Assembly (NCBI GenBank): GCA_027622275.1
Contig: JAQBZB010000043.1
Span: 1 to 42,740 of the forward strand
Length of the DNA stretch: 42,740 bases
DNA from: Planctomycetota bacterium
Lineage (GTDB): Bacteria > Planctomycetota > Planctomycetia > Pirellulales > Pirellulaceae
Direction of reading: 5' to 3'
Positions 1 to 10,359 of the stretch are shown here, piece by piece (within the stretch, counting starts at the first letter, position 1; each line of letters starts with the position of its first letter). The notes below the pieces were generated by a model, which had not been told where the DNA came from, made no database searches, and was given only the letters and a program-made list of their open reading frames with translations. The position numbers and the translations under genes are program-made.

Positions 1-102
1 GAGCCATTCCCCGTCTGGCTCGGCAGGAGCCTCGCACTCCCGAAATTTAACTCGGGAAGTTGTTGATAATCACTTTCTTGGTAGTTGAAACGGCGCTTCC
101 AA

Positions 103-471
103 TCACAGCTCGAGCGGTTCAGGAGTGCGAATCACGAAGAACTTGCGAACGGGCTGTTTCACGTGCCAGTGAGTTTTCATTCCCAGTGGAAAGTGCGCTA
201 AATCACCGGCACGCAGTGTCAACACGTTTTCTGTTCCATCTTCGACGATGTCTACTTCACCTTCGAGGACGTGGACGAACTCGTCCCAAGCAAACGTCCA
301 TTCAAACTTCCCCACTTCGCACGACCACAAACCGCTGGAGACCTTCTTGTCGCCGCTTTGCGTGGCGATCATCCCGCGCGCCACGGGGTTGCCTTCCTTG
401 ATCCAAGACGGCTCGAGCGGCATGTCGGGGAGTGTGCTGACGGGTTCGGCTTTTTGAATGGCTGTAGTCAT
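103..471 (-). CDS. Small cupin-domain protein (DUF861/cupin_3-like)
   Basis: A 122-residue single-domain protein that reads as one cupin barrel. Visible landmarks are WDEFVHVLEGEVDI (first conserved strand pair with a His and a Glu) and LRAGDLAHFPLGMKTHWHV (second cupin motif with GD, P and the His pair of a metal site). This resembles the (S)-ureidoglycine aminohydrolase/cupin_3 group, whose members bind a metal and a small polar ligand; the substrate cannot be read from the sequence. It is the last gene of a minus-strand run, 50 bp after the SDR gene, so a role in the same sugar-acid pathway (isomerase-like or accessory) is an inference. It has no signal peptide, so it is cytoplasmic. The start follows from the length of the cupin fold. 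Confidence 0.8.
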   Translation of the reverse strand: MTTAIQKAEPVSTLPDMPLEPSWIKEGNPVARGMIATQSGDKKVSSGLWSCEVGKFEWTFAWDEFVHVLEGEVDIVEDGTENVLTLRAGDLAHFPLGMKTHWHVKQPVRKFFVIRTPEPLEL

Positions 472-521
472 TGGTTTCCTCGCACTTGTTAGACGCTCGG
501 TGGTGTTCTTTGCGCCGATAC

Positions 522-1307
522 CTAGAATCGCATTGCGGTGAAGCCGCCGTCGACATAGTACGCCGCGCCCGTGATGAAGCTGCCGCCCTTGCGTGATGCA
601 AGTAGAACGGCAACGCCGACTAGCTCTTCCGGCTCACCGAAGCGAGCCATGGGGGTCTGGCCAAGAATGTTCTCGATGCGCGTCTTGTCGAGAATCTTGC
701 GGTTCTGTTCAGCCGGAAAGAAGCCGGGGCAGATGGCGTTCACCCGCACACCCTTGGTGGCGTACTCGCGGGCGACGTTTTGGGTGAGATTAACGACGGC
801 CGCTTTCGAGGCCGAGTACGCGAACACGCGCGAGAGGGGCAGGTGCGAGGACACACTGCCGATATTGATGATCGAGCCGCCTGTTTCCTGGGCCGCCATT
901 GCCGGGGCGAAGACTTGGCAGGCGAGATGCGTGGCGAACAAGTTGCCATCCAGAATGCGATGCCAATCGGCGTCGGAGATCTCTTCGTAAGGTGTTGCCG
1001 AGTTAACGCCGGCACAGTTCACCAGGATGTCGACGTGGCCGTGATCGGCCACAATGGCGTCACGCAATGCAGTGACCGACTCGCGACTTGTTCCATCGAC
1101 GGCTTTGAAGCCCGCCGTACCACCAGCGGCGAGAATCGCGTCGACGCGCTGACAACCACGTTCTTCACTCCGCCCCGAAACAACGACGTGCGCACCCGCA
1201 CCGGCCAAGCCGTCGCAGAACGCTCCGCCTAGCACTCCGGTGCCGCCGACCACGACCGCGACTTGACCATCGAGACTAAAAAGTTGTTGCAGAAACTCAG
1301 CGGACAT
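522..1307 (-). CDS. SDR-family sugar-acid dehydrogenase (mannonate/gluconate oxidoreductase-like)
   Basis: A classical short-chain dehydrogenase of 261 residues. GGTGVLGG at residues 21-28 is the nucleotide-binding glycine motif, NCAG (97-100) the structural motif, and Ser near 153 with YSASK at 164-168 forms the catalytic set. The stretch ICPGFFPAEQN after the catalytic helix is like SDR-type D-mannonate oxidoreductases and gluconate 5-dehydrogenases. The open frame runs far upstream into gnd, but the MSAEFL start at 1307 is chosen because it lies 4 bp after the gnd stop and has an AAGGA-like ribosome site just before it. Gene order after a PfkB-type kinase and gnd supports oxidation or reduction of a hexonate. 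The exact substrate is not determined. Confidence 0.87.
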   Translation of the reverse strand: MSAEFLQQLFSLDGQVAVVVGGTGVLGGAFCDGLAGAGAHVVVSGRSEERGCQRVDAILAAGGTAGFKAVDGTSRESVTALRDAIVADHGHVDILVNCAGVNSATPYEEISDADWHRILDGNLFATHLACQVFAPAMAAQETGGSIINIGSVSSHLPLSRVFAYSASKAAVVNLTQNVAREYATKGVRVNAICPGFFPAEQNRKILDKTRIENILGQTPMARFGEPEELVGVAVLLASRKGGSFITGAAYYVDGGFTAMRF

Positions 1308-1311
1308 GATG

Positions 1312-2820
1312 CTAATCCTTGGGTGGTCTTCGGAGCGAAAGCCAATCGGTGTGGAAGGTTCCTTCGCGGTCGGTTCGCTGGTACGTGTGTGCCCCGAAGT
1401 AGTCGCGTTGCGCTTGCAGAAGATTGGCGGGCAGCGACGCGCGACGGTAACTGTCGTAGTAACCCAACGCCGTGCTGAACGCCGGGACCGGCAAGCCCAT
1501 CTGAGTTGCCTGCGTGACGACGCGTCGCCATGAGAACTGAGCCCGATGCACGGCTTCCGTGAAGTAGGGAGCGAGTAACAAGTTCTCCAGATGCGGATCG
1601 TCATTGAACGCTTCCGTGATACGATCCAGGAACTGCGCCCGAATGATACAGCCACCACGCCACAATCGTGCGCATTGGCCATAATCGAGATCCCAATCAT
1701 GTTCCGCGGCGGCGGCTTGCAACTGAACAAAGCCTTGTGCATAGCTACAAATCTTCGACGCATACAGCGCCAACCGCACCGCCTCGATCAGCTCGGCTTT
1801 CGATCTGGGATCGGCAGCCATTCTCACCGTTTCGCTAAGTTCAACGTCCCAATCCAACGTCTCCGCATCACTTGGAACGCGATCCAGCGGCCCGCGAAGC
1901 AACTTGCTCGCCCTGACACGCGATTCTTTCTGAGCGGAGAGGCCACGAGCGTAGACTGCCGCGGTAACGAGCGTACTTGGAACGCCAAGGTCCAAGGCGA
2001 GTTGGCTCATCCACTTGCCAGTCCCCTTCGCGCCCGCGACGTCAAGAATCTTGTCGACCATGTAGCCGTCCGCGAGATCGTCTTTGACGCTGAAAATGTC
2101 TCGCGTGATCTCGATCAAGTAGCTCTGCAACTCGCCGCGATTCCATTGGTCGAAGACATCGTACAGCGCTTCATTGCTCAGCCCGAGAGCTTCTTGCAGC
2201 ACGAGGTAAGCTTCGCAGATCAACTGCATATCGCCATACTCGATGCCGTTGTGAACCATCTTGACGTAGTGTCCCGAACCGCGCGGGCCAACCCATTCAC
2301 AACAAGGGATGTCGTCGTTGGGACCAACTTTGGCGGCAATCGCTTGGAAAATCGGCTGGATGTGCTGCCAAGCATCTTTGCTGCCGCCGGGCATCAGACT
2401 GGGGCCTTTGAGTGCTCCCTCTTCGCCGCCTGAAACACCGGAACCAACGAACAGGAAACCCTTGTCCTCGACGTAACGAGTCCTTCGTTCAGTGTCGGCG
2501 AAATGCGTGTTGCCGCCGTCGATGATGATGTCGCCTGGCTCGAGCAAGGGGAGAATCTGTTCGATCAGCGCGTCGACGGCGGGGCCGGCTTTGACGAGCA
2601 TCATCACCTGGCGCGGACGCGCCAGATTCTTAATCAACTCCTCGACGCTATGACAGCCGACAAAACTCTTGCCGGCCGCCCGTCCGTTGATGAATTCGTC
2701 AACCCTTTCTGTCGTGCGGTTGAAAACCGCGACCTTGTATCCTCGACTCTCGACATTCAGGGCCAGATTCTCGCCCATGACGGCGAGTCCGATCAAACCA
2801 AAGTCACACAGATGGTTCAT
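1312..2820 (-). CDS. gnd: 6-phosphogluconate dehydrogenase (decarboxylating)
   Basis: Converts 6-phosphogluconate to ribulose 5-phosphate and CO2 with NADP+, in the oxidative pentose phosphate pathway. The protein has 502 residues, slightly longer than the usual 470-480. GLIGLAVMGENLALN (residues 8-22) is the dinucleotide-binding motif, GVSGGEEGALKGPS (128-141) the substrate loop, and GHYVKMVHNGIEY (183-195) carries the catalytic Lys187 and Glu194. The C-terminal tail DYFGAHTYQRTDREG is the segment that reaches into the partner active site of the dimer. It follows a sugar kinase, with a strong palindrome in the spacer, and is almost contiguous with the SDR gene, so the three are probably co-transcribed. 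Confidence 0.96.
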   Translation of the reverse strand: MNHLCDFGLIGLAVMGENLALNVESRGYKVAVFNRTTERVDEFINGRAAGKSFVGCHSVEELIKNLARPRQVMMLVKAGPAVDALIEQILPLLEPGDIIIDGGNTHFADTERRTRYVEDKGFLFVGSGVSGGEEGALKGPSLMPGGSKDAWQHIQPIFQAIAAKVGPNDDIPCCEWVGPRGSGHYVKMVHNGIEYGDMQLICEAYLVLQEALGLSNEALYDVFDQWNRGELQSYLIEITRDIFSVKDDLADGYMVDKILDVAGAKGTGKWMSQLALDLGVPSTLVTAAVYARGLSAQKESRVRASKLLRGPLDRVPSDAETLDWDVELSETVRMAADPRSKAELIEAVRLALYASKICSYAQGFVQLQAAAAEHDWDLDYGQCARLWRGGCIIRAQFLDRITEAFNDDPHLENLLLAPYFTEAVHRAQFSWRRVVTQATQMGLPVPAFSTALGYYDSYRRASLPANLLQAQRDYFGAHTYQRTDREGTFHTDWLSLRRPPKD

Positions 2821-2850
2821 GCCTGTTGTACCTTTCGACTGATTCTCTTT

Positions 2851-2923
2851 GTACGATGGCCTTCCAAGGCCGTCGATACACTCAACTGTTCCGGGACTCG
2901 ACGGCCTTGGAAGGCCATCGTAC
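2851..2923. repeat. Perfect 26-bp inverted repeat between kinase and gnd
   Basis: The left arm (2851-2876) and right arm (2898-2923) are exact reverse complements over 26 bases, with a 21-base loop. Each arm contains its own palindrome, GGCCTTCCAAGGCC, so the structure is nested. It begins 3 bp after the kinase stop codon and ends about 30 bp before the gnd start. As RNA it would make a very stable hairpin, able to protect or attenuate the operon message. It has no U-tract, so it is not a standard intrinsic terminator. It may be a copy of a dispersed planctomycete palindromic repeat. Confidence 0.9.
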
Positions 2924-2926
2924 TTT

Positions 2927-4018
2927 CTAGCGTTGGATGCGTGCGGAGCCGCCTTCGGCGAACGCCTGCACCTGACCCAACGTTGCCATCGTGGTATCGC
3001 CAGGGAAAGTGGTCAGCAACGCACCATGCGCCCAACCCAACCTGACGGCTTCATTAGCCGACGCACCACTGAGCAGACCGTAAAAGAAACCCGCGGCGAA
3101 ACCATCGCCACCGCCCACACGATCCAAAACATCCAACTCGCATGTTGGAGCCACGTGCGTCTTGCCGTTGACCCATGCCACGGCGCTCCAACTGTGATGG
3201 TTCGTGCTGTGAACTTCGCGCAGCGTGGTTGCGACGACTTTCACATGCGGCAACTTCTTCACGACGTTATCAATCATGCCGAAGAAGGTGCTCGGATCGA
3301 GCTTTGATTCGGACGCAACCTCCGGCCCGGGCACGCCCAAGCCCTTTTGTAAATCCTCTTCATTACCGACGATCACATCGACATGAGCCATGATGCGGCC
3401 GATGGTTTCCTGAGCCGTTTCCAACCCGCCCGAGATCGCCCACAGTTTCTCGCGGAAGTTCAAGTCAAAGGAGACAATCGCGCCGGCAGCTTTCGCGGCT
3501 TGCATGCCTTCGATGATGACTTCGGGAGTTGTTGAAGACAAGGCGGAAAAGATGCCGCCGCTGTGGAACCAACGAATGCCGCCAGCAAATACTTCGTCCC
3601 AGTGAATGTCGCCGGGCTTCAACTGAGCAGCGGCTTCATTCGATCGGTTGTAGAACACGACCGGGGCACGGACACCGTGTCCGCGATCACTGAAGACGGT
3701 CGCCATATTCGGCCCGTTGACGCCATTGTGCTTGAAGCGTTTGTAGAACGGCTGCACGCCCATCGCTCGGACGCGTTCGTTGATGAGGTCGCCGATCGGG
3801 TAATCGACGATCGCCGCTGCGATGCCGGTCTTCAGTCCGAAGCAATCCGCCAAATTGGCCGCGACGTTGAATTCGCCACCGCTGACGTGAATCTGACACT
3901 CGGTGGCTTTGTGGAAGGGGATGATGCCGGGATCAAGTCGATGTACCAACGCGCCGAGCGCCACAAAATCCAACGCACCTTGTGGTGGGATGTCGAGACC
4001 GATCTCAGAATTCGTCAT
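2927..4018 (-). CDS. PfkB/ribokinase-family sugar kinase (KDG-kinase-like)
   Basis: A 363-residue carbohydrate kinase of the ribokinase fold. N-terminal GGEFNVAANLADCFG is the first PfkB signature, which binds the sugar; GGGDGFAAGF at 302-311 is the second, with Asp305 as catalytic base. The usual GAGD is GGGD here. The frame is open upstream to 4123, but MTNSEIG at 4018 is preferred because the upstream residues are low-complexity and unlike the family. The length and the following gnd and SDR genes fit 2-keto-3-deoxygluconate kinase or a related sugar-acid kinase, but fructokinase-like use cannot be excluded. First gene of the minus-strand operon and divergent from the Tat oxidoreductase. 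Confidence 0.88.
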   Translation of the reverse strand: MTNSEIGLDIPPQGALDFVALGALVHRLDPGIIPFHKATECQIHVSGGEFNVAANLADCFGLKTGIAAAIVDYPIGDLINERVRAMGVQPFYKRFKHNGVNGPNMATVFSDRGHGVRAPVVFYNRSNEAAAQLKPGDIHWDEVFAGGIRWFHSGGIFSALSSTTPEVIIEGMQAAKAAGAIVSFDLNFREKLWAISGGLETAQETIGRIMAHVDVIVGNEEDLQKGLGVPGPEVASESKLDPSTFFGMIDNVVKKLPHVKVVATTLREVHSTNHHSWSAVAWVNGKTHVAPTCELDVLDRVGGGDGFAAGFFYGLLSGASANEAVRLGWAHGALLTTFPGDTTMATLGQVQAFAEGGSARIQR

Positions 4019-4273
4019 AAGGTGTCTACTGCTGGTACTAAGGCCAGATGAGAGCCTAGCGAAGCTCGGAACCGAGGGCGGCAGTGGCGATCCGCGCCAA
4101 GTGCTTGATGCGTGGCACCCCACTCGAAACAGAGGATTTTACTGCTCGCGTCTTACTTTCGCAATGAGCGGCAGCGGATCCCGTGTCGCGAGTTTCAATC
4201 TGGATTCAGAGGACTTATATTAGGAACTCACATAGACCCGCCCCTACTCCAAGAGATCATAAGGAACGAGATC
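4019..4273. promoter_or_regulatory. Divergent control region, kinase operon / Tat oxidoreductase
   Basis: A 255-bp spacer between two outward-facing genes, which must hold both promoters. No sigma-70-like -35/-10 pair stands out on either strand. A TATATT at 4216-4221 is the only good -10-like box and has no convincing -35. The ribosome site of the plus-strand gene (AAGGA at 4261-4265) lies at its right edge. Confidence 0.4.
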
Positions 4274-5644
<1,371 letters not shown>

Positions 5645-5715
5645 CGGCGTCGGACGTTCGTCTACAATCTAGAGCAGGGACTGATGTGGTTGACGCATCG
5701 GTCTCTTCACGAAGT

Positions 5716-5748
5716 CTCAGCAGAATCGAGATTGGAGATCCTGCTGAG
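5716..5748. terminator. Weak hairpin between convergent genes
   Basis: CTCAGCAG (5716-5723) and CTGCTGAG (5741-5748) form a perfect 8-bp stem around a 17-base loop. It sits in the 160-bp spacer where the oxidoreductase and the dockerin-protein gene converge. No T-tract follows on either strand, so a role as bidirectional terminator is only suggested by position. Confidence 0.3.
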
Positions 5749-5804
5749 TCTCCTGCATTCGCGATCGAAGTGGTTGTCTGACAACTGTGGGACAGATTCT
5801 GTTG

Positions 5805-8800
5805 CTAATAGACCGAACTCAGTGTTTCTTCGTTTGCGAGATCGGACAAGATGGACTCCAACTCCCAATCGAGAACGGATAGTTCATCTACCTCTGAGGC
5901 ATCGCCGACAACAGTCGCCGTTGAAGCTGCAGTCAGAACACTTGGCACTCGCGACATATTCCCGAAGACAATGTCTCGGGCTTCGTCAGGTTGCTCGTCG
6001 CGCGTAGAGCCGCGATCAGCTTGAGCGGTCGCAGCGACGCCGGTGTCGAAAGTCCCAGATAGAGGCGCAAGTGTCTCCGCCTTTGCAACCGCTTCTCCCT
6101 CACCGACTGCTGAATTCTGGTTCAAATGGTTGATTACCAGCAGAGCATCGATAGGTGTAATAAAGAGGTCGTTGTTGACATCAACGAATGGTGGAGGATC
6201 AGATAGCCTCGGAATCGGCAGAGCTGAAGGCCCATCCGCATTCATCTGGTTGATAACTAGCAAAGCATCGATTGGCGTGACGAAGCCATCCGCGTTCACG
6301 TCATACGGATTGGTCGGATTCTGGTGCGGATTCACAACGTGAATGGTAATACTGTCGGTGATGGAAAGCCCGCCACCGTCGGTGGCGGATACGGTGATTG
6401 TATAGGTGCCTAGATCACTGAGTTGCGGAATTCCTCGGAACGTCAGTGTCGATGAATCGAACGATAGCCAGTCTGGCAATGGTGCGGCTTCGTAGCTAAG
6501 CGGATCACCGTCCGGGTCCACAAAAGTGTTACCATTCAAGGGGAACACCCACTCCCGCGTGGGCATCGGTTGCTCGTTGTTCAAAAGCTGGTCCTGGATA
6601 GGCGTCGCGACGATGGGAGCATCGTTTACCGGAGACACGGTGACGGTGAATTCGTCAACCACGGTCGAGCCGCCACGATCCTGCGCCATCACACGGATGG
6701 TAGCCTCGCCGTGCTGGTCAGCGCCGAAGGTGAGCGTCAGTGCCGTATCGTCGAGCGAAGCCGCGACCAGCGTGAGTGCGTTACTCTCCACACTGAGCGT
6801 GAGGTCGCTGCCATCCTCCAGATCGGTGAAGACATCAGTCAATTCAATCACCTCATCCGGTGCGTCTTCATCCACACGCAAATCGGCCAATGGATTGGAC
6901 ACGATAGGAGCATCATTCACGCCATCCACACTAATCGTCACAGTCGCGGTAGCTGTCGCCCCATGAGCATCTGAGATTGTGTAAGTGAACGTGTCTTCAA
7001 GCGACTCGCCGGCGCTCAACGCCTGCAATGTTGGCGAGTCGGTTGGGTCGTAGGCAAAGCTGCCATCGGCGAGCACTGTTACTGTTGCACCTTTGTCGGT
7101 GGGCGTGGGCTCGCCGACATTCGCAGGAGCACCTTGAACTTGTGTTACAGCCCTCGTATCGGAGGCATCCACATCCATGTCGTTATTCAACACGCCCAGC
7201 GTTGCCACTAGCAACGCCGCATCCTCGTCCGTTTCATACACGTCGTCCAACGCCGCGGGAGCATCGTTGACCCCTGTGACACTGATCGTAACAGTCGCAG
7301 TAGCCGTCGTACCGTGAGAATCCGAGATCGTGTAGGTGAACGTGTCTTGCAGCGACTCGCCGGGGGCTAAGTACTGGGCCGCGTCTCTTGGATCGTATCG
7401 CAACCCACCGTCGGCGTTGATACTCACGACCGCACCGCGCTCGCTTTGCCTGTCAAAGCCAATCACATCGGCGACGCCACAGACATCGTTACCTACGACA
7501 TTCGTGTGGAGTGCGTGATCTTCATCGGTTGTAAATGACTCATCGTTTGCAGTACACCGCGGCAGAATGTCAATCGTGATGCTGCCGTATTCAATGTCGG
7601 CAATCGCCACTGGCTCGGCCTCGTCGAACAACAACGAATCATGTTGCGGCAGGATATCTGCGGGGTCCGCGGCAAACGTTAATAATCCAGCCTGTGTCGC
7701 GAGCATTGGAATTCGGAACAACTCAGTTCTCGCGACTCCAGATCCCTGCAAGCCAGCAACCGCGCCGACTTCGTCAATCAAGCCTGGTATCGACGGGTCG
7801 CCGGACTGTACGTTGGGATAATTCGTACCGTAGACGATGAAACCGGCAGGACTAGTCAGCGTCGTGTCATAAGTCACATCTTGGAAGAAAGCAAAAACGC
7901 CTGAAGGACTGTCCCGAGGATCGGTGACGTAAGCGATCAACAGGAACTCGTCGCCTTCGACGACGGATGAAATCGAATTGCCGCCGGGATCGGTGATCTG
8001 AAATTCCGTCTTCAGCCGATTCAGTTGTCGGTTGCCAAAGTCCAGTGCGTTCCCAAGCGACTCGGCCACCGCATGGAAATTGTCTAGGTGAACTTCAAAT
8101 GGCGTTGCTATGCTGGTGTTGTCCCCAGTCATACGTGCTGTAACTGGTGTCGTAAATGCGTTGACGGATCCTGCCGATACCCAATCACCATCTTTCCAAT
8201 AGAACGCTGAGAAACTATCGCCGACTCGAGCCAATCGCAGCTTTCCCTCCAGCGGCATTCCCCAATTCACTTTGACAATGCGGCTTGTTGCGCCGTCAAA
8301 GTAATGGAGGATCAATTCTTGCGACGAGCCACCGCCATACCGGTGGTAGTTCAGCTTCACGGTGGCGTCGGAGGCGGTATCCCTGGCACTTAGTTGGATG
8401 CGGGCGTCATGCCCTCCGTAGCTGACCCAGGCGTAGTCAATCGACACATCGAAGTCACCATTTAACTCGAATCGACTCTCGATGCCTGCGTAAGCTCCAG
8501 GAGTGGAGCCAACTATCTGCAATTTGCCCGAGGTCTCGCTGACTTGGATACTCTCGTTTCCCTCACTCTCCGTCACATTCCACAGTGAGTCGTCGATTTC
8601 GCCATCCTCGAAGTCGTCACCTAGCGACAGCGTCTGTTCCGCAATAGTTACTAGAGGAGGATTTGGCGTCGTCTGTTCCCATCCATCTGGTACCACTTCA
8701 CGAACAACGACGGGACCCAATGGCAGCCCGCTTAGCCGATACGTTCCGGTCTCATCCTCCGGAGTGGCTGGATCATCTTCGACAGTGATCGTCGATGGCT

Positions 8801-10121
8801 CAGCGGGATCCAACACTCCGTCATTGTCCAAGTCCGCGTATATCATCACACCCGACAAGCCTGGCTCATCCGAGTTTCTCCGGCCATCTCCATTCACATC
8901 CTCCCACTTCGTTCCGTGAATCTCGTAGAGTTCCTGTTCGGCGAGAAGTTCGTAGGCTCCGATGTCGATGGTTGCGATCCCGTTGCCGTCGCCATCTTGG
9001 GGACGCTCAACGCCCCGTTGATCGAACTGCAAAACGCTTTCAGCGTCACCGTTGTCGATTGCCGGGCTGCCCGATAAGAGGGGAACCGTTTCTGTTGGAC
9101 CTCCGTTGGGACCCGGTGCTCCGAGCAATGCATCGACCCCGACGATATTGTCATTGGTGCCGTCCACTAAACCACCTGACGAGCCTAAGTCGCCGATCAG
9201 ATTGTGATGGCTATCCGCGGTGACGGTACCGGCAATGTCGTTGGGGGTTGGGCCGGTCCCTAAATAGTTTTCAGCGACGATCGTATTGATGAGCGTGCTG
9301 CTGTCGCCTGGAGAGTAAAACCCACCACCGGATCCAACGTCGTCGTCGTTGGCATCTGCGCGGTTTGCAGTCAGCGTGCTATTGATAACCGTGGCGCCGC
9401 CGCCGTTACGGATGGCGCCGCCGTTAGTGTTTGCCAAGTTGCCAAAAAACGTACTGTCGATCACGATCATGTCGCCAAAGTTGCTGATGGCACCGCCACT
9501 GCTTCCGGCGGTATTGTTCGAAAACGTACTCCCGTAAACGAACAACGTGCCGGAACTAATGTTGGAGATTGCGCCACCGTCCCCGGTGGTCGTGTTGTGT
9601 TCCAGTGTCGTGTTACGAATCGTCAAGGCTGCGTCGTTACTGATAGCACCGCCATTATTCGCGCCCGAGTTTCCACCGCGGAGCTTGATGCTGTCCAGAA
9701 CAAGGTTGGCGTCGGGATGCACATCGAACAGGCGATCGCCCAGCCCGAAAGAATCGATGACGGTCAGCGGGCCGCCGCCGATAATGGCAAGGCCGCCCGT
9801 CGTGTCGGAAACGTCGAGATCGCCAGTTTCTGCGGCATTTTCGCTGCTCCCATCGAGATCAAGCGTGTAGACACCGTCGCTCAACACGGCGGTATCGTCA
9901 CCGGGCCAGGCGTTTGCCTCCATGACCGCCGCCCGAAGTGTGCATTGGCCGGAACCGTCGTCACAAATGCCGTCGCCGGGATTCGCGTCTGCAAGATCCT
10001 CAAAGCTGTTGACAGCGAACGTGGCCAGCAGATTACGGTCTTCAAGCCGTTCCAGACGAGGCTTTGCGAAGTTGGATCGACGAGTTCGTTGGCGTTTCGA
10101 GCGGCGTTTCTTAGTGATCAT
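5805..10121 (-). CDS. Secreted modular surface protein: LEPR-XLL, CSLREA, beta-helix, cadherin-like, dockerin
   Basis: A 1438-residue extracellular protein. The basic N-terminus leads into PRLERLEDRNLLA, the LEPR-XLL motif of planctomycete exported proteins, then a CSLREA-like segment (GQCTLRAAVMEANA). A right-handed beta-helix region with repeated GGAISN motifs fills about residues 100-390. A SdrD B-like repeat (GTKWEDVNGDGRRNSDEPG) follows, then a lectin/laminin-G-like domain (about 500-690), a possible cohesin-like domain (about 700-850) and tandem VCBS/cadherin-like repeats with DTFTYTISD and GVNDAP (about 855-1260). Near the C-terminus are two calcium-loop dockerin repeats, DVNADGFVTPIDALLVINQM and DVNNDLFITPIDALLVINHL. 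No enzyme active site was recognised; adhesion or matrix organisation is likely. An SD-like GGGGA precedes the ATG. Confidence 0.9.
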   Translation of the reverse strand: MITKKRRSKRQRTRRSNFAKPRLERLEDRNLLATFAVNSFEDLADANPGDGICDDGSGQCTLRAAVMEANAWPGDDTAVLSDGVYTLDLDGSSENAAETGDLDVSDTTGGLAIIGGGPLTVIDSFGLGDRLFDVHPDANLVLDSIKLRGGNSGANNGGAISNDAALTIRNTTLEHNTTTGDGGAISNISSGTLFVYGSTFSNNTAGSSGGAISNFGDMIVIDSTFFGNLANTNGGAIRNGGGATVINSTLTANRADANDDDVGSGGGFYSPGDSSTLINTIVAENYLGTGPTPNDIAGTVTADSHHNLIGDLGSSGGLVDGTNDNIVGVDALLGAPGPNGGPTETVPLLSGSPAIDNGDAESVLQFDQRGVERPQDGDGNGIATIDIGAYELLAEQELYEIHGTKWEDVNGDGRRNSDEPGLSGVMIYADLDNDGVLDPAEPSTITVEDDPATPEDETGTYRLSGLPLGPVVVREVVPDGWEQTTPNPPLVTIAEQTLSLGDDFEDGEIDDSLWNVTESEGNESIQVSETSGKLQIVGSTPGAYAGIESRFELNGDFDVSIDYAWVSYGGHDARIQLSARDTASDATVKLNYHRYGGGSSQELILHYFDGATSRIVKVNWGMPLEGKLRLARVGDSFSAFYWKDGDWVSAGSVNAFTTPVTARMTGDNTSIATPFEVHLDNFHAVAESLGNALDFGNRQLNRLKTEFQITDPGGNSISSVVEGDEFLLIAYVTDPRDSPSGVFAFFQDVTYDTTLTSPAGFIVYGTNYPNVQSGDPSIPGLIDEVGAVAGLQGSGVARTELFRIPMLATQAGLLTFAADPADILPQHDSLLFDEAEPVAIADIEYGSITIDILPRCTANDESFTTDEDHALHTNVVGNDVCGVADVIGFDRQSERGAVVSINADGGLRYDPRDAAQYLAPGESLQDTFTYTISDSHGTTATATVTISVTGVNDAPAALDDVYETDEDAALLVATLGVLNNDMDVDASDTRAVTQVQGAPANVGEPTPTDKGATVTVLADGSFAYDPTDSPTLQALSAGESLEDTFTYTISDAHGATATATVTISVDGVNDAPIVSNPLADLRVDEDAPDEVIELTDVFTDLEDGSDLTLSVESNALTLVAASLDDTALTLTFGADQHGEATIRVMAQDRGGSTVVDEFTVTVSPVNDAPIVATPIQDQLLNNEQPMPTREWVFPLNGNTFVDPDGDPLSYEAAPLPDWLSFDSSTLTFRGIPQLSDLGTYTITVSATDGGGLSITDSITIHVVNPHQNPTNPYDVNADGFVTPIDALLVINQMNADGPSALPIPRLSDPPPFVDVNNDLFITPIDALLVINHLNQNSAVGEGEAVAKAETLAPLSGTFDTGVAATAQADRGSTRDEQPDEARDIVFGNMSRVPSVLTAASTATVVGDASEVDELSVLDWELESILSDLANEETLSSVY

Positions 10122-10359
10122 GGCATTCCCCGAGCAACAGAAACTGGTTGAATCAGCCGGTTGGCACTGAGTTCGTATACTGCCCCCGGCGCCATAGCCT
10201 TACAGGTTTGTGGATTTTTCTGCTCTCGCGAGTTTCGCGATTTGTTGCAGCCACAGGACAGAAGTACGACAATGTGCGAGTCCGTTACAGTCCACGAGCA
10301 CATGGGCCAACGAAGCGGCCTAGGCATGGAAACTCGATCGTCAATGCAAAGAGCGTGGA
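10122..10359. promoter_or_regulatory. Divergent spacer, surface protein / kinase
   Basis: A 238-bp AT/GC-mixed spacer between outward-facing genes, so it should contain both promoters. A TATACT at 10176-10181 resembles a -10 box, but the nearest -35 candidates are at the wrong distance (9 or 22 bases). I see no repeat or RNA structure that stands out. Confidence 0.35.

Noticed and set aside
38-57. TCCCGA/TCGGGA hairpin after the cupin gene
   Set aside because: Only 6 bp of stem and no T-tract on the minus strand; not enough for a terminator call.
10154-10181. TTGGCA and TATACT as a promoter for the kinase gene
   Set aside because: The boxes are only 9 bases apart, and other -35 candidates are 22 bases away; neither spacing is workable.
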